Assembly (NCBI GenBank): GCA_020056965.1
Contig: JAGVGT010000024.1
Coordinates: 62,001-126,000 of the forward strand
DNA: 64,000 bases
Source of the DNA: Deltaproteobacteria bacterium
GTDB lineage: Bacteria > Desulfobacterota > Desulfobulbia > Desulfobulbales > JAGXFP01
Direction of reading: 5' to 3'
The position numbers were made by a program, and so were the translations under genes. This document shows, in pieces, positions 55,889 through 64,000 of this stretch. Under the pieces are notes generated by a model that searched no databases, had not been told where the DNA came from, and saw only the letters and a program-made list of their open reading frames with translations. Numbering within the stretch: position 1 is the first letter of the stretch; the number at the start of each line of letters is the position of its first letter.

Positions 55889-57018
55889 TAGCCGAGATCC
55901 TCAAGGGTGATGGTAATTTCCAAGGGGGCCTCGTCGCGCATGATGATCAAGATCACTTTGGTGCCCACCTTGAATTTTTCCAGCTCGCGCCGCAATTGAT
56001 CGTAGTCGTCAACCTTCTGCCCGTTCACCCCGACAATGATATCGCCGGGCACCACCTCGCGCCCTTCCTGCCGGGTGCCCCGCAAACCCGCCTTTTCGGC
56101 GGCACTGCCGGGCTGGACCCCGACGATCAATATCCCTTTAATGCCCAACTGCGCGGCGATCGTGGGGGCGGCCAAGGTCACCCCCAGTCCGGGCCGACTG
56201 AGCTTGCCGTGGCGGATCAGTTCCGGCGCCACCCGGTTGATTTCGGCCACCGGGACCGCGAAACCGATCCCTGAACTGGCCCCGGAAGGGCTGTAGATGG
56301 CGGTATTGATGCCGATCAGGCGGCCCGAGCTGTCCAGCAGCGGCCCTCCGGAGTTGCCGGGGTTGATCGCCGCGTCGGTCTGGATTACCCCCTGGATGGT
56401 GCGGCCGGTGGCGGCCTTGATCTCGCGGCCCAAGGCGCTGACAATCCCCGAGGTAATGGTGTGGTCAAGCCCGAAAGGGTTGCCGATGGCGAAGACCTTC
56501 TGGCCGACCTGCAACGACTCGGAATCACCGACCATGATCGGGCTGAGGAGTTTGGCCGGGGCCTCGATCTGCAACACGGCCAGGTCCTTGTCGGGTGCGG
56601 CCCCCACCAACCTGGCCTTCCAGACCGAGTTGTCACCCAAAGTCACCTCGACCCGGCTGGCGTCCTCGATGACATGGAAATTGGTGACCACCCGCCCTTG
56701 TTTGTCCCAGATAAAGCCGCTGCCGGTGCCGCGGGGAATCTCATAGGCATTGAGGCTGAAGAGGCCCCGCCGTAACTCGATGCTGCTGATGTAAACCACC
56801 GAAGGCGAGGCGGACTTGAACAGGGCAATGGTATTGCGCTCGTCGGCCGCCAGATCGCCACGGGGGGTCACGGCGCGGGATTGGGCATCGGGGTCGGTGA
56901 CTGGATTGACCGCCTTTTCGGAGCGGTAATAGAGAAACCAGGCGACCAGAAAGATCAGCGCCAGAAAGAGAAATGGTGAGAACTTGCTGCGAAAGCTGGG
57001 GGATTCCTGACCGTGCAT
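55888..57018 (-). CDS. HtrA/DegS-like membrane-anchored serine protease with one PDZ domain
   Basis: About 376 aa from the ATG at 57018. One N-terminal membrane helix (FLFLALIFLVAWFLYYRS) anchors a trypsin-like protease: catalytic His in VTNFHVIEDA, Asp in APDKDLAVLQI, Ser in NPGNSGGPLL. A single PDZ domain follows (GILIVGVQPGSAAEKAGL, GDIIVGVNGQKVDDYDQL). One PDZ plus anchor is the DegS layout, which senses misfolded envelope proteins. It is translationally coupled to the polyferredoxin gene, so it might control quality of that membrane protein. Confidence 0.94.
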   Translation of the reverse strand: MHGQESPSFRSKFSPFLFLALIFLVAWFLYYRSEKAVNPVTDPDAQSRAVTPRGDLAADERNTIALFKSASPSVVYISSIELRRGLFSLNAYEIPRGTGSGFIWDKQGRVVTNFHVIEDASRVEVTLGDNSVWKARLVGAAPDKDLAVLQIEAPAKLLSPIMVGDSESLQVGQKVFAIGNPFGLDHTITSGIVSALGREIKAATGRTIQGVIQTDAAINPGNSGGPLLDSSGRLIGINTAIYSPSGASSGIGFAVPVAEINRVAPELIRHGKLSRPGLGVTLAAPTIAAQLGIKGILIVGVQPGSAAEKAGLRGTRQEGREVVPGDIIVGVNGQKVDDYDQLRRELEKFKVGTKVILIIMRDEAPLEITITLEDLG

Positions 57019-57233
57019 TTTCAAAGCCTTATCGAAGTGGACCTGTCGGGGTAATGGTAACCAGCCGCCCCTTGGTAATGGGTTTGCCAAGGGGGCATGG
57101 AATGTGCCGAAAAGTCACCAATATAAGAGGCGCCGACCAAAGGTCAAGGACAAACCCTGCTGAAGACCAACATGGAGGGAGAACAGTTTAGGAGAAGTCG
57201 GACTTGTCGGACCGGTCAGACAGCTATAATCTT

Positions 57234-57914
57234 TCACCCCGGCCTGGTGTATTGCATCTCCGTCCCGCCCGCCCCTTCAACCAACCGGCAACCAAAAGGG
57301 GCAATGGCCAGAAAAAGTGGCCGGCCCAGAAGAAACATTTCCTCATCACCGCGCTCGGTAAAACTCCGCAGAAACGACTCCCGCAAGGACAAATCGGCGC
57401 GGACCAGGCTGGTAAGGGCGGCCAGGCTTGCCTCGGTGGAACTTTGCCGGTCCAGACCGGCCAGGAGTTCCATGACCTCCGGGTAGCCTACCGCCTGTTC
57501 GAGTTTAGCCAACCACTCCAAGGCCGGGTCGGCGGCGGCCAGCAAATCCCGGCGGCTCAAAAGCTCTCGGCCCATCACCGCCTCCAGGGGGGTGGTGTCT
57601 CGGCAGAAGAGCAGGCGGCATTCCAGGGGGCGCTGCCCGTAAATCCCACAGCCGCCGGGCTTATCATAAAACTTGCAGCGCCAACTGCCGCGCGCACCGG
57701 CAAGTTTGAGGAATTCCTGGCTGGCCGGCACCACCCGGCCTTGCCGTTGATCGTAAGCCGGCTCACCGCTACGGATGGCGACCAAATCACGCCGCCTGAG
57801 GGCGCCGGACTCAAGCAGCGGCCGGTCCTCATGGTGCAGGGCCGGGCCACCCTGCTCGCAACAGGTGCCGCAACGCCTACAAGCGGTGGTATCTATGGTC
57901 AGTTTAGGGTCCAT
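57234..57914 (-). CDS. YkgJ-family cysteine cluster protein
   Basis: 226 aa. The family cysteines are ACRRCGTCCEQGG at the N-terminus and WRCKFYDKPGGCGIYGQRPL, ECRLLFC around residues 80-105, thought to bind zinc or an Fe-S cluster. The C-terminal 120 residues are helical. Function unknown in this family. It stands between the HtrA and YfcH-like genes with its own small gaps on both sides. Confidence 0.9.
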   Translation of the reverse strand: MDPKLTIDTTACRRCGTCCEQGGPALHHEDRPLLESGALRRRDLVAIRSGEPAYDQRQGRVVPASQEFLKLAGARGSWRCKFYDKPGGCGIYGQRPLECRLLFCRDTTPLEAVMGRELLSRRDLLAAADPALEWLAKLEQAVGYPEVMELLAGLDRQSSTEASLAALTSLVRADLSLRESFLRSFTERGDEEMFLLGRPLFLAIAPFGCRLVEGAGGTEMQYTRPG

Positions 57915-57982
57915 GTTCGACGGTTAGGGAGAGTTTATTTGCTGAATATCCACCCCGGTCTTATCGCCTGGGCCGAAGTTGA

Positions 57983-58891
57983 TCACGGTTTGGCCACAAG
58001 ATCGCTCAGTGCCCCGGCGAGGGTTGGAAATTTGTAAATGAAGCCGGCCCGGGTCAGTACCCCCGGATGGACCTTGGCACTGTCCAGCAGCAGGTCGCTG
58101 GCCTCGCCTTGTACTATTTTCAGGACGAAGGCCGGAACGGGTAGCATTAATTGGGGCCGACCCATGGTCTGGGCCAGGCTGCGGGTCAAATCGCGGTTGG
58201 TCACCGTTTCCGGAGCCACACAGTTTACCGCCCCGGCAATTGCCGGGGTATTGAGTAACAGATCGAAGATCCTCAACAGGTCAGTCAAGTGAATCCAGGG
58301 AAACCATTGCCGGCCGTTGCCCAGTTGCGCGCCTAAACCGGTCCGGAACATCGGGACCATCTTGCTGAGCGCCCCGCCGTTGGACCCCAGCACAACCCCC
58401 AAGCGACAACGCAAGACCCTTATCCCCATAGCTTCGGCGCGTTCGGCCTCGGCCTCCCAGGCTGTGCAGATCTCGGCGAGGAAGCCATTGCCTCCGGCAG
58501 ATTCTTCAGTCAGCTCTTCATCACCCCGGTTACCGTAAAAGCCCACCGCCGAGCCATTGAGCAAGACCCTGACTTGTGAGCCCGGGCGGGGCAGGGCGGC
58601 AACGATATTCCTGGTGGTCAACACCCGGCTGTTGTGAATGGCCCTGCGGTTGGCCTGATTCCAACGGCAGAAGATGCTGGCCCCGGCCAGGTTGATTACT
58701 GCCTCATGGTCGGACAATTCCTCCTGCCAGGGGCCGGGCCGGCTCGGATCTCCCTTGCAGTGGCGCGGATTCCCGGCTTGATCGGCAACGCCGCCCCGGC
58801 TGAGGATGGTGATTTGGTGGCCGGCTTCGAGCAGGTGGTCAACCAGGGCCTGGCCCACGAAACCGGTGCCGCCGGTGATGAAAATTTTCAT
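57983..58891 (-). CDS. NAD-dependent epimerase-like protein (TIGR01777/YfcH type)
   Basis: About 302 aa from the ATG at 58891, which puts the Rossmann motif MKIFITGGTGFVGQALVDHL at the start; the track start at 58981 adds 30 poorly supported residues. Family phrases include EAVINLAGASIFCRWNQ-like, RVLLNGSAVGFYGNRGDEEL (catalytic-type Ser and Tyr), RLGVVLGSNGGALSKM and WIHLTDLLRIFDLLL. The C-terminal DUF1731 segment (LPVPAFVLKIVQGEASDLLL) is present. Substrate unknown; an atypical short-chain dehydrogenase related to SulA-like cell-shape factors. Confidence 0.93.
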   Translation of the reverse strand: MKIFITGGTGFVGQALVDHLLEAGHQITILSRGGVADQAGNPRHCKGDPSRPGPWQEELSDHEAVINLAGASIFCRWNQANRRAIHNSRVLTTRNIVAALPRPGSQVRVLLNGSAVGFYGNRGDEELTEESAGGNGFLAEICTAWEAEAERAEAMGIRVLRCRLGVVLGSNGGALSKMVPMFRTGLGAQLGNGRQWFPWIHLTDLLRIFDLLLNTPAIAGAVNCVAPETVTNRDLTRSLAQTMGRPQLMLPVPAFVLKIVQGEASDLLLDSAKVHPGVLTRAGFIYKFPTLAGALSDLVAKP

Positions 58892-59026
58892 GGTGGCCCG
58901 TTGGCTCGTTCCGAGCATCCTGTCTTTGGTGTAGATACAAGGGTAGTCAAAGTAATTTGAGTTCGAGGCGGGTGTAAACAAGCGAAGCGCCTGCGCCGAA
59001 TGTAATCCCTTCCCCGCAAATCCGAA

Positions 59027-59857
59027 TCACTTTTTCAACTTGTACAACCGGCCCGACAGGGTTTGGCCATGCAGGTCGTCGAGCTGGTCGCCCAGCGACT
59101 CGTCCAGGTTGCTCAGGCGTTCATCCGGGTGCGGATGGGTTTTGAAGAGCAGTTTGACCGCATCATCGCCGCCGGAATAATGGCCCATCTGCTGGAGGAC
59201 CTCGACCAGCCCGTACTGATCGTAACCGGCCCGGGCCGCCAGGACCACGCCCATGCGGTCGGCCTCGTATTCGGCCCGCTTGTCCAGGCCTCGGGCGACG
59301 ATCTCGGCGCCGCTGCCGATCAGCTGCTGGACCAGCTGGTTGTCGCTACCGGCCTTCTCGGCCAGCAACTTGCTGCCGAAATCGACGACCTTGGCCTGCT
59401 GGATCACCTTGTAATGGTGCTGACGGACCACGTGGCCGATCTCATGGGCCAGGACTCCGGCCAGCTCGGCCTCGTTCTTCAGGAGCTTGTAGAGGCCCTT
59501 GGTCACGAAGATATAGCCGCCGGGGGCGGCGAAGGCGTTGAGGTCACTGCTGTCAATCACCCCGAAATGCCAGGCCAGGTCCGGCCGCTCGCTCTGGTTG
59601 GCGACCCAGCGCCCCACCTGGTTGACGTACTTCTGCAGCTTCTGGTCCTTGACCAGGGCCGCGGCGCCCAGCAGGTTGCCGGCGATCTGCCGGCCGACCG
59701 CCACCTCCTCGGCCTCGGCGGTTTTGTCGTCCTGGAGCTGGGAGGTCAGGGTCTGGACGGCGCCGTTCAATAGGTCTTGGTTAAACTCGAAGGCCCAGGC
59801 CAACGGTGAGAGCATCAGGGTGATGCCGAAAACTATCATAGCTATGAGTCGATGCAT
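59027..59857 (-). CDS. M48-family periplasmic metalloprotease
   Basis: About 276 aa from the ATG at 59857, for which AGGAG lies seven bases upstream. A signal peptide (ending AWA-F) precedes the M48 domain. Zinc site: LAHEIGHVVRQHH (HEIGH) and the third ligand Glu in RAEYEADRMG. The domain ends HPHPDERLSNLD. It belongs to the LoiP/BepA-type envelope proteases. Ten bases separate it from the SH3-domain gene upstream, so they form a pair. Confidence 0.93.
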   Translation of the reverse strand: MHRLIAMIVFGITLMLSPLAWAFEFNQDLLNGAVQTLTSQLQDDKTAEAEEVAVGRQIAGNLLGAAALVKDQKLQKYVNQVGRWVANQSERPDLAWHFGVIDSSDLNAFAAPGGYIFVTKGLYKLLKNEAELAGVLAHEIGHVVRQHHYKVIQQAKVVDFGSKLLAEKAGSDNQLVQQLIGSGAEIVARGLDKRAEYEADRMGVVLAARAGYDQYGLVEVLQQMGHYSGGDDAVKLLFKTHPHPDERLSNLDESLGDQLDDLHGQTLSGRLYKLKK

Positions 59858-59867
59858 GAACATTCTC

Positions 59868-60365
59868 CTATTGCTCCAGATATGGAACTTGCCGGGCTTT
59901 GAGCTTGCCCTGGGCGGCAAATTTTTCGGCCGCCCCCTTGCTGACGGTGTACGACTCGACGGTCTTGACTTCCTTTTCGTCGAACTTGGCGTTCTTCAGC
60001 TCTTCCTCGTTCAAGCCACGAATACCGGTGGTGGAAACGATCTTGCCGGTGCCGGCCCGGCCGCTGGCCAGGGCCGCTACCCCGGTAAGGCTGGCGCCGG
60101 TGGCTGCCGCGCCGCCCTTGCGGATGCTGAGCATCTTGACCCAGCCCTTTTTGGGACTGGCGATCTGCAGCCAGGCGCCGTCCCGCTTGACAATCTGCAC
60201 CGGGTCGCCGGCTTTGACGCTGCCCACTGATTTGGCGTCACGGAAGGGTTCGGCCTTGATTTCGTCGGCCTTGATGGCCGAACCGGGTTCGGTGGCCGCC
60301 AGGGCTGGCGGGGCCAGGAGAGTGAGCAGCAGGGCTACGGTTAAAAATGGGTTGGGTATTCGCAT
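59868..60365 (-). CDS. Exported bacterial SH3-domain protein
   Basis: About 165 aa from the ATG at 60365. A signal peptide (LLLTLLAPPALA-A) leads into an SH3-type segment (AEPFRDAKSVGSVKAGDPV, QIVKRDGAWLQIASPKKGWV). The rest contains a glycine/alanine-rich linker and the segment VSTTGIRGLNEEELKNAKFD, which often follows such SH3 domains in CHASE2-linked operons. Likely binds peptidoglycan or a partner protease; it is cotranscribed with the M48 protease. Confidence 0.85.
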   Translation of the reverse strand: MRIPNPFLTVALLLTLLAPPALAATEPGSAIKADEIKAEPFRDAKSVGSVKAGDPVQIVKRDGAWLQIASPKKGWVKMLSIRKGGAAATGASLTGVAALASGRAGTGKIVSTTGIRGLNEEELKNAKFDEKEVKTVESYTVSKGAAEKFAAQGKLKARQVPYLEQ

Positions 60366-60760
60366 GGTTTGCTCCTTATCAAAACTGTCGGGAATGTTGT
60401 TCATGTGTTGCTTCCGCACGTCATATAAAGCGTACAGGCGTTATTATTGCGGTAGTTCAAGTGGGAGCGGCTTCAGCCGCGAACTTTACCGAACCAAGGC
60501 GTTTAGCGACTGATACCCACGAGGGGTACGCCGAGCCGCTCCCACAAAAAATATCCCTGGGCGCGTCATTGCGAGGAGCGAGGCGACGAAGCAATCTTAA
60601 ACTCATGTAAAGCCAGTAAATCCGAGTGGACACGATTAGGATTAGCTGCAAATAAAATAGTGATTCCGTTCACACTGAGCTTGTCGAAGTGCGGCCCAAC
60701 GCGCCACTCCTCTGGGATTGCTTCGTCGCTTCACTCCTCGCAATGGCAGTATAAGGGCTC
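60366..60760. repeat. Repeat-rich intergenic stretch (REP-like hairpin and a second inverted pair)
   Basis: No gene. 60461-60545 is a hairpin-like pair of REP units: GTGGGAGCGGCTTCAGCCGC at the left and GCCGCTCCCAC at 60535-60545. A second, distinct inverted pair follows: CATTGCGAGGAGCGAGGCGA, CGAAGCAATC at 60567-60597 and GGATTGCTTCGTCGCTTCAC, TCCTCGCAATG at about 60716-60745. Between them lies GTTCACACTGAGCTTGTCGA, another common interspersed sequence. The first 30 bases of the left unit are identical to the repeat at 35171-35200. Confidence 0.82.
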
Positions 60761-62440
60761 CTAATGGGTTATTTCCTTATGCCAGCGCTGCAAGGCCCCG
60801 CCCAGAAGCAGCGTCCAGCCGGCGTTGGCCTTTTCGCCGCCGTCGATCAAGCCGTCCTGGAAGACATAGGCCTTTTCCATTGTTGTCCCATTCTCTCCTA
60901 ATCGCGGTTCACCGGCAAGTTCCTCGACCATTTTTATTTCCGCCCGGATCGCTGCCCGGCCGTCGGTGTCCGCGGCCGGGCAGGTCCAGGAGACCGCCAC
61001 CATCCCTTCAAGCAACCCCCAGAGGCCTTTTTGGTCGCCCTTCAGGATCTCGACGCTCATGTTTTTAACCCCGGTCCGGCCCAGGCGATGGCGGATGGCG
61101 GTCGCCTTTTTCTCGCCATCGGCGTCGCTGCCGCCGGCGGTCTTAAGCAGCAGCAGGGCGGCATAAAGGTCGTCGGTGGTACCCCGGGAGTAGGTGAGGG
61201 CAGTCTTTTCCAAGGCCTTGCGGGCCGCCAGGGTGTAAAGGCGGGCGATGGAAAAGTAGGTGACCCCAAACAGCACCGGGCCGGTCAGGTTGATATAGGT
61301 GGTGATCAGGTTGATGGTGGCGTAGGAGATACCGACCAGCAGGAACTGGGAGGCCCCGAACAGGGAGTTGAGCTTTTCCGGCGCAACGTCGCGGTAGAGG
61401 GCAATGGCGGCGCTCCAGATGATCAGCAGGGCCAGAAGGATGTTGAACAACCTGGCCTCCGGGACCCGCAGAAAGTCGTTATGGCGGAGATTGTCGATGG
61501 CGGTGGCCATGATTTCAACCCCGGGAAACTGCCGGTCCATGGGGGTCGGCTTGACATCGAAGAGGCCGGCGGCGGTGGAGCCGATGATGATGATCTTGCC
61601 CTTGAACTCATCGGCCGGGCGTTTATGCTCCTTGCTGGTCAGGTCTAAAAAGGCCTCGGCAAAACCGGTGTACCGGTAAGTAAAGGGTTGGCCGCGCCAG
61701 TTGAGCAGGATCGCCTCCCGCTCCGGGGTCTTGAGGCCCAGCCAGTCGACCACCTTGGCCGGCAGCGATGGCATCAGCCAGCCTGATTCCAGGCGCTGGA
61801 CCGGATATTGGCGGGCAATGCCGTCGCTGTCCGGATAGATGTTGTGGGTGCCCAGTCGGCCGCTCTCGAGGGCGGCGGCCAGGAAGGGCAGGACCACCGC
61901 CACCGGTTTGCCGTCAGCGGAGGCGCCGGGCTGGCGGATTGCCCCGGGAATCTGGGCCGAGAAAACTTTGCTGAGGGAATCATGGCTGGGGTCGAGGCGC
62001 AGAATGGGGAAGAAGGTGTTGCTGGTACTGCCGATCACCTCGTTGAAATAGGCGTCGCTGTCCGGGTTATAGACGTCCGGGTCGGAGAAGAGGACATCGA
62101 AGATCACCGCCTTGGGCTGCTGTTTTTCGACCTGTTCAAGAAACTCGCCCATGACCTGGCGCGGCCAGGGCCAGCGGCCGTACTCCTTGGCCATGGCGGC
62201 GAGGCTCGCCTCGTTGATATCGACGATGACAATGTCCGGGTCCGGCTTGGCCACTATCAGTCGGTGCTTGAGCATCAGGTCGAAGGAGGATTGCTTCATC
62301 CCGGCGCTGATGTTGAGGACCAGGCCGTCGGCCAGCACCACCAGGCTGAAAAGGGCGGCCAGATAGAGGTAGAAGCTGCCCTGGAAACGGTTGCCCAGTT
62401 TGAGCCAAAGGCGTTGAATCAATCGTCTGATCCGGTTCAT
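60761..62440 (-). CDS. CHASE2-domain membrane sensor without recognised output domain
   Basis: 559 aa. One N-terminal membrane helix (YLYLAALFSLVVLADGLVLN), then a periplasmic CHASE2 domain of about 300 residues (MLKHRLIVAKPDPDIVIVDI, YGRWPWPRQVMGEFL, AVIFDVLFSDPD, GKIIIIGSTAAGLFDVKPTP, PGVEIMATAIDNL), then three helices and a cytosolic tail of about 170 residues. CHASE2 proteins usually end in a cyclase, kinase or GGDEF; none is recognised here, so the tail (DGEKKATAIRHRLGRTG) may contact a separate partner. It lies downstream of the ABC ATPase gene with a few bases overlap. Confidence 0.9.
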   Translation of the reverse strand: MNRIRRLIQRLWLKLGNRFQGSFYLYLAALFSLVVLADGLVLNISAGMKQSSFDLMLKHRLIVAKPDPDIVIVDINEASLAAMAKEYGRWPWPRQVMGEFLEQVEKQQPKAVIFDVLFSDPDVYNPDSDAYFNEVIGSTSNTFFPILRLDPSHDSLSKVFSAQIPGAIRQPGASADGKPVAVVLPFLAAALESGRLGTHNIYPDSDGIARQYPVQRLESGWLMPSLPAKVVDWLGLKTPEREAILLNWRGQPFTYRYTGFAEAFLDLTSKEHKRPADEFKGKIIIIGSTAAGLFDVKPTPMDRQFPGVEIMATAIDNLRHNDFLRVPEARLFNILLALLIIWSAAIALYRDVAPEKLNSLFGASQFLLVGISYATINLITTYINLTGPVLFGVTYFSIARLYTLAARKALEKTALTYSRGTTDDLYAALLLLKTAGGSDADGEKKATAIRHRLGRTGVKNMSVEILKGDQKGLWGLLEGMVAVSWTCPAADTDGRAAIRAEIKMVEELAGEPRLGENGTTMEKAYVFQDGLIDGGEKANAGWTLLLGGALQRWHKEITH

Positions 62441-64000
62441 TTTACCTCCTCCAACTCAAAGGCGGCCTTGAAAAGTCGGCGGGTATAAGGATGCTGCGGC
62501 CGGTCGAAGATCTCCGAGGGGCCATGTTCGACGATGCGGCCGTCCAGCATTACCACCACCTGGTCGGCCAGGGCCCGGATGATCCGGAGGTCGTGGGAGA
62601 TGAAGAGGTAAGTCATCCCCAGCCGCTGCTGGAGGTCGCGGAGCAGTTCGATGATTTGGGCCTGGATGGTCATGTCCAGGGCGCTGGTCGGTTCGTCCAG
62701 AACCAGGAGGCGGGGCTTGAGGGCCACCGCTCGGGCGATGGCGATGCGCTGGCGCTGGCCACCGGAGAACTCGTGGGGGTAGCGGTCGGCCATCGTCGCC
62801 TCCAGACCTACCTCGATCAGGGCTGCTTCCACCAGGTGGCGGCGCTCCTTTTTGTTGCCGCCGATCCGATGGACCGCCAGCCCTTCGGCGATGATCTCCT
62901 CGATGGTCAGCCGGGGCGAGAGCGAGGAGAAGGGGTCCTGAAAGACCACCTGCAACTCCCGGCGCAGGGGCCGCATCTCCCGGTTGCCCAAGGTCAGCAG
63001 TTCCCGGCCGTTATAGACGATGGAGCCTCGGCAGCCGGTGAGGCGTAACAGGCACATCCCTAAAGTGGATTTACCGGAACCGGACTCGCCGACCACGCCC
63101 AGGGTAGTGCCTTCGGGGATGGTCAGATCGACCCCGTCCACCGCCTTGATTACCCCCACCGTGCGCCGAAAGAAACCCTTTTTAATCGGGAAGTGGCAGA
63201 AGAGGTCGCGGATTTCCAGCAGCGGTTGGGACTCCGGTTTGGCACTGGGCCGACCATGCGGCACGCTGTCTAAGAGGTGGATGGTGTAGGGATCCTGGGG
63301 ATTGGTGAAGATGGTCTCGGTGGGGCCGGACTCGACGATCCGTCCCTGGTGCATGATGTTCACCCGGTTGGCGGTCTTTCTGACCATGTTCAAATCGTGG
63401 GTGATCAGCAGCACCGCCATGCCCATCTCCTGCTGGAGTTCCTTGATCAGGGTGAGGATCTGGGCCTGGATGGTGACGTCCAGGGCGGTGGTCGGTTCGT
63501 CGGCGATCAGCAGGGCCGGGCGGCAGGCCAGGGCCATGGCGATTATCACCCGCTGGCGCTGGCCGCCGGAGAGCTGGTGGGCAAAGGAGTCGATCCGACT
63601 GGCCGGGTCGGGGATGCCGGTGCGGGCCAGCAGTTCAATGGCCCGTTGCCGGGCCTCGGACTCGCTTAATCCCTGGTGGATGGTCAGCGACTCGATGATC
63701 TGGCTGCCCACGGTATAGACCGGGTTCAGGGAGGTCATCGGCTCTTGGAAGATCATGGCGATGCGGTTGCCGCGCACCTTACGCATCTCATCCTCCGCCA
63801 AAGTCGCCAGGTCGCGGCCGTCGAACTCGATGCGGCCGCTGATGGTCGCCGCCTCCTGGTCCAGCAAGCGGAGGATCGATAAGGCGGTCACCGACTTGCC
63901 GGAGCCGGATTCGCCGGCCAGGGCCACGGTCTCGCCGGGCAGGATGGTCAGGTTGACCCGGTCCAATACCTGGTTATCCTCGCCCTCGGAGTGGAAGGTG
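62437..64000 (-). CDS. Peptide/nickel-type ABC transporter ATPase, two fused nucleotide-binding domains (YejF/GsiA-like), 5' end outside window
   Basis: At least 520 residues, open to the window edge; the frame continues upstream of the TTG at 63966 with [11 protein letters not shown], so the true start lies beyond 64000. Two complete ABC domains: Walker A GESGSGKS in both, signature LSGGQRQR (first) and FSGGQRQR (second), Walker [13 protein letters not shown] and [12 protein letters not shown]. Each half has the oligopeptide-type C-terminal [13 protein letters not shown] or [13 protein letters not shown]. Energises import of peptides, or murein peptides. Its permeases and binding protein must lie upstream. 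The stop overlaps the CHASE2 start by four bases. Confidence 0.95.
   Translation of the reverse strand, partial: TFHSEGEDNQVLDRVNLTILPGETVALAGESGSGKSVTALSILRLLDQEAATISGRIEFDGRDLATLAEDEMRKVRGNRIAMIFQEPMTSLNPVYTVGSQIIESLTIHQGLSESEARQRAIELLARTGIPDPASRIDSFAHQLSGGQRQRVIIAMALACRPALLIADEPTTALDVTIQAQILTLIKELQQEMGMAVLLITHDLNMVRKTANRVNIMHQGRIVESGPTETIFTNPQDPYTIHLLDSVPHGRPSAKPESQPLLEIRDLFCHFPIKKGFFRRTVGVIKAVDGVDLTIPEGTTLGVVGESGSGKSTLGMCLLRLTGCRGSIVYNGRELLTLGNREMRPLRRELQVVFQDPFSSLSPRLTIEEIIAEGLAVHRIGGNKKERRHLVEAALIEVGLEATMADRYPHEFSGGQRQRIAIARAVALKPRLLVLDEPTSALDMTIQAQIIELLRDLQQRLGMTYLFISHDLRIIRALADQVVVMLDGRIVEHGPSEIFDRPQHPYTRRLFKAAFELEEVK

Overview
The window reads as a chromosome segment of a G+C-rich Gram-negative bacterium. 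Evidence for an outer membrane includes lpxB, a PagL-like lipid A deacylase, an OmpA-family protein, two lipoproteins and a YhdP/AsmA protein. The gene style (short minus- and plus-strand operons, a YedE-type selenium/sulfur membrane protein, a TauE/SafE exporter, sigma-54 regulation, Gfo/Idh/MocA next to lpxB, a YccM-like iron-sulfur membrane protein) fits the Desulfobacterota, perhaps a Desulfobulbales relative. That placement is inference: no 16S rRNA, dsr or other marker gene lies here. No rRNA, tRNA, CRISPR array, prophage or intact insertion sequence was seen.

Layout. (1) 0.2-6.1 kb, minus strand: a zinc-ribbon membrane protein, metF and a large AsmA/YhdP protein. (2) 6.4-8.5 kb, plus: a Gfo/Idh/MocA dehydrogenase and lpxB (lipid A). 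(3) 8.7-19.7 kb, plus: a long co-directional run of exported proteins (OmpA-domain protein, two right-handed beta-helix proteins, a carboxypeptidase-regulatory-fold protein, an anchored TPR protein) with a seleno-YedE membrane protein, an MFS carrier, a cysteine-rich GAF-GGDEF protein and a zinc-ribbon membrane protein. (4) 20.7-29.0 kb, minus: a five-gene unit joining a membrane TRAFAC-type GTPase and two membrane-anchored unknowns to a CbbQ/NorQ AAA+ ATPase and a CbbO/NorD VWA protein. (5) 29.2-36.1 kb: GDSL esterase, uvrC, glycine-zipper lipoprotein, a Ca/Na antiporter bounded by 32-bp inverted repeats, a FitAB-type toxin-antitoxin pair, VF530-like and RNase D-like genes, and repeat-rich intergenic DNA. 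(6) 36.7-45.8 kb: an NtrC-class response regulator and its kinase, a universal-stress/TauE operon, a Lon-type protease with a receiver domain built in, and a 60-aa protein. (7) 45.9-64 kb: mostly housekeeping and envelope genes (WbuC cupin, tex, PagL, a triple-repeat cysteine-rich exported protein, GrpB, degenerate Mrr-like, pepA, CNNM/CorC, polyferredoxin, HtrA, YkgJ, YfcH-like, M48, SH3, CHASE2, peptide ABC ATPase cut by the window end).

The most exciting region is 36.7-45.8 kb. The Lon-like protease has lost its N-terminal substrate-binding domain and carries a complete phosphorylatable receiver domain exactly between the AAA+ entry helix and Walker A. The receiver resembles that of the NtrC-class regulator 6 kb away. 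The same region holds matching 17-bp palindromes (TGTTGC-N5-GCAACA) upstream of two sigma-54 type -24/-12 promoters, one before the stress operon and one before the 60-aa gene beside lon. Three proteins of the proposed regulon share one N-terminal motif (FAEAGE-x-ETA-like). Together they look like a two-component stress circuit controlling both transcription and proteolysis. The second candidate for an undescribed system is the 20.7-29.0 kb GTPase/MoxR/VWA unit, and the third is the 8.7-17.5 kb envelope cluster.
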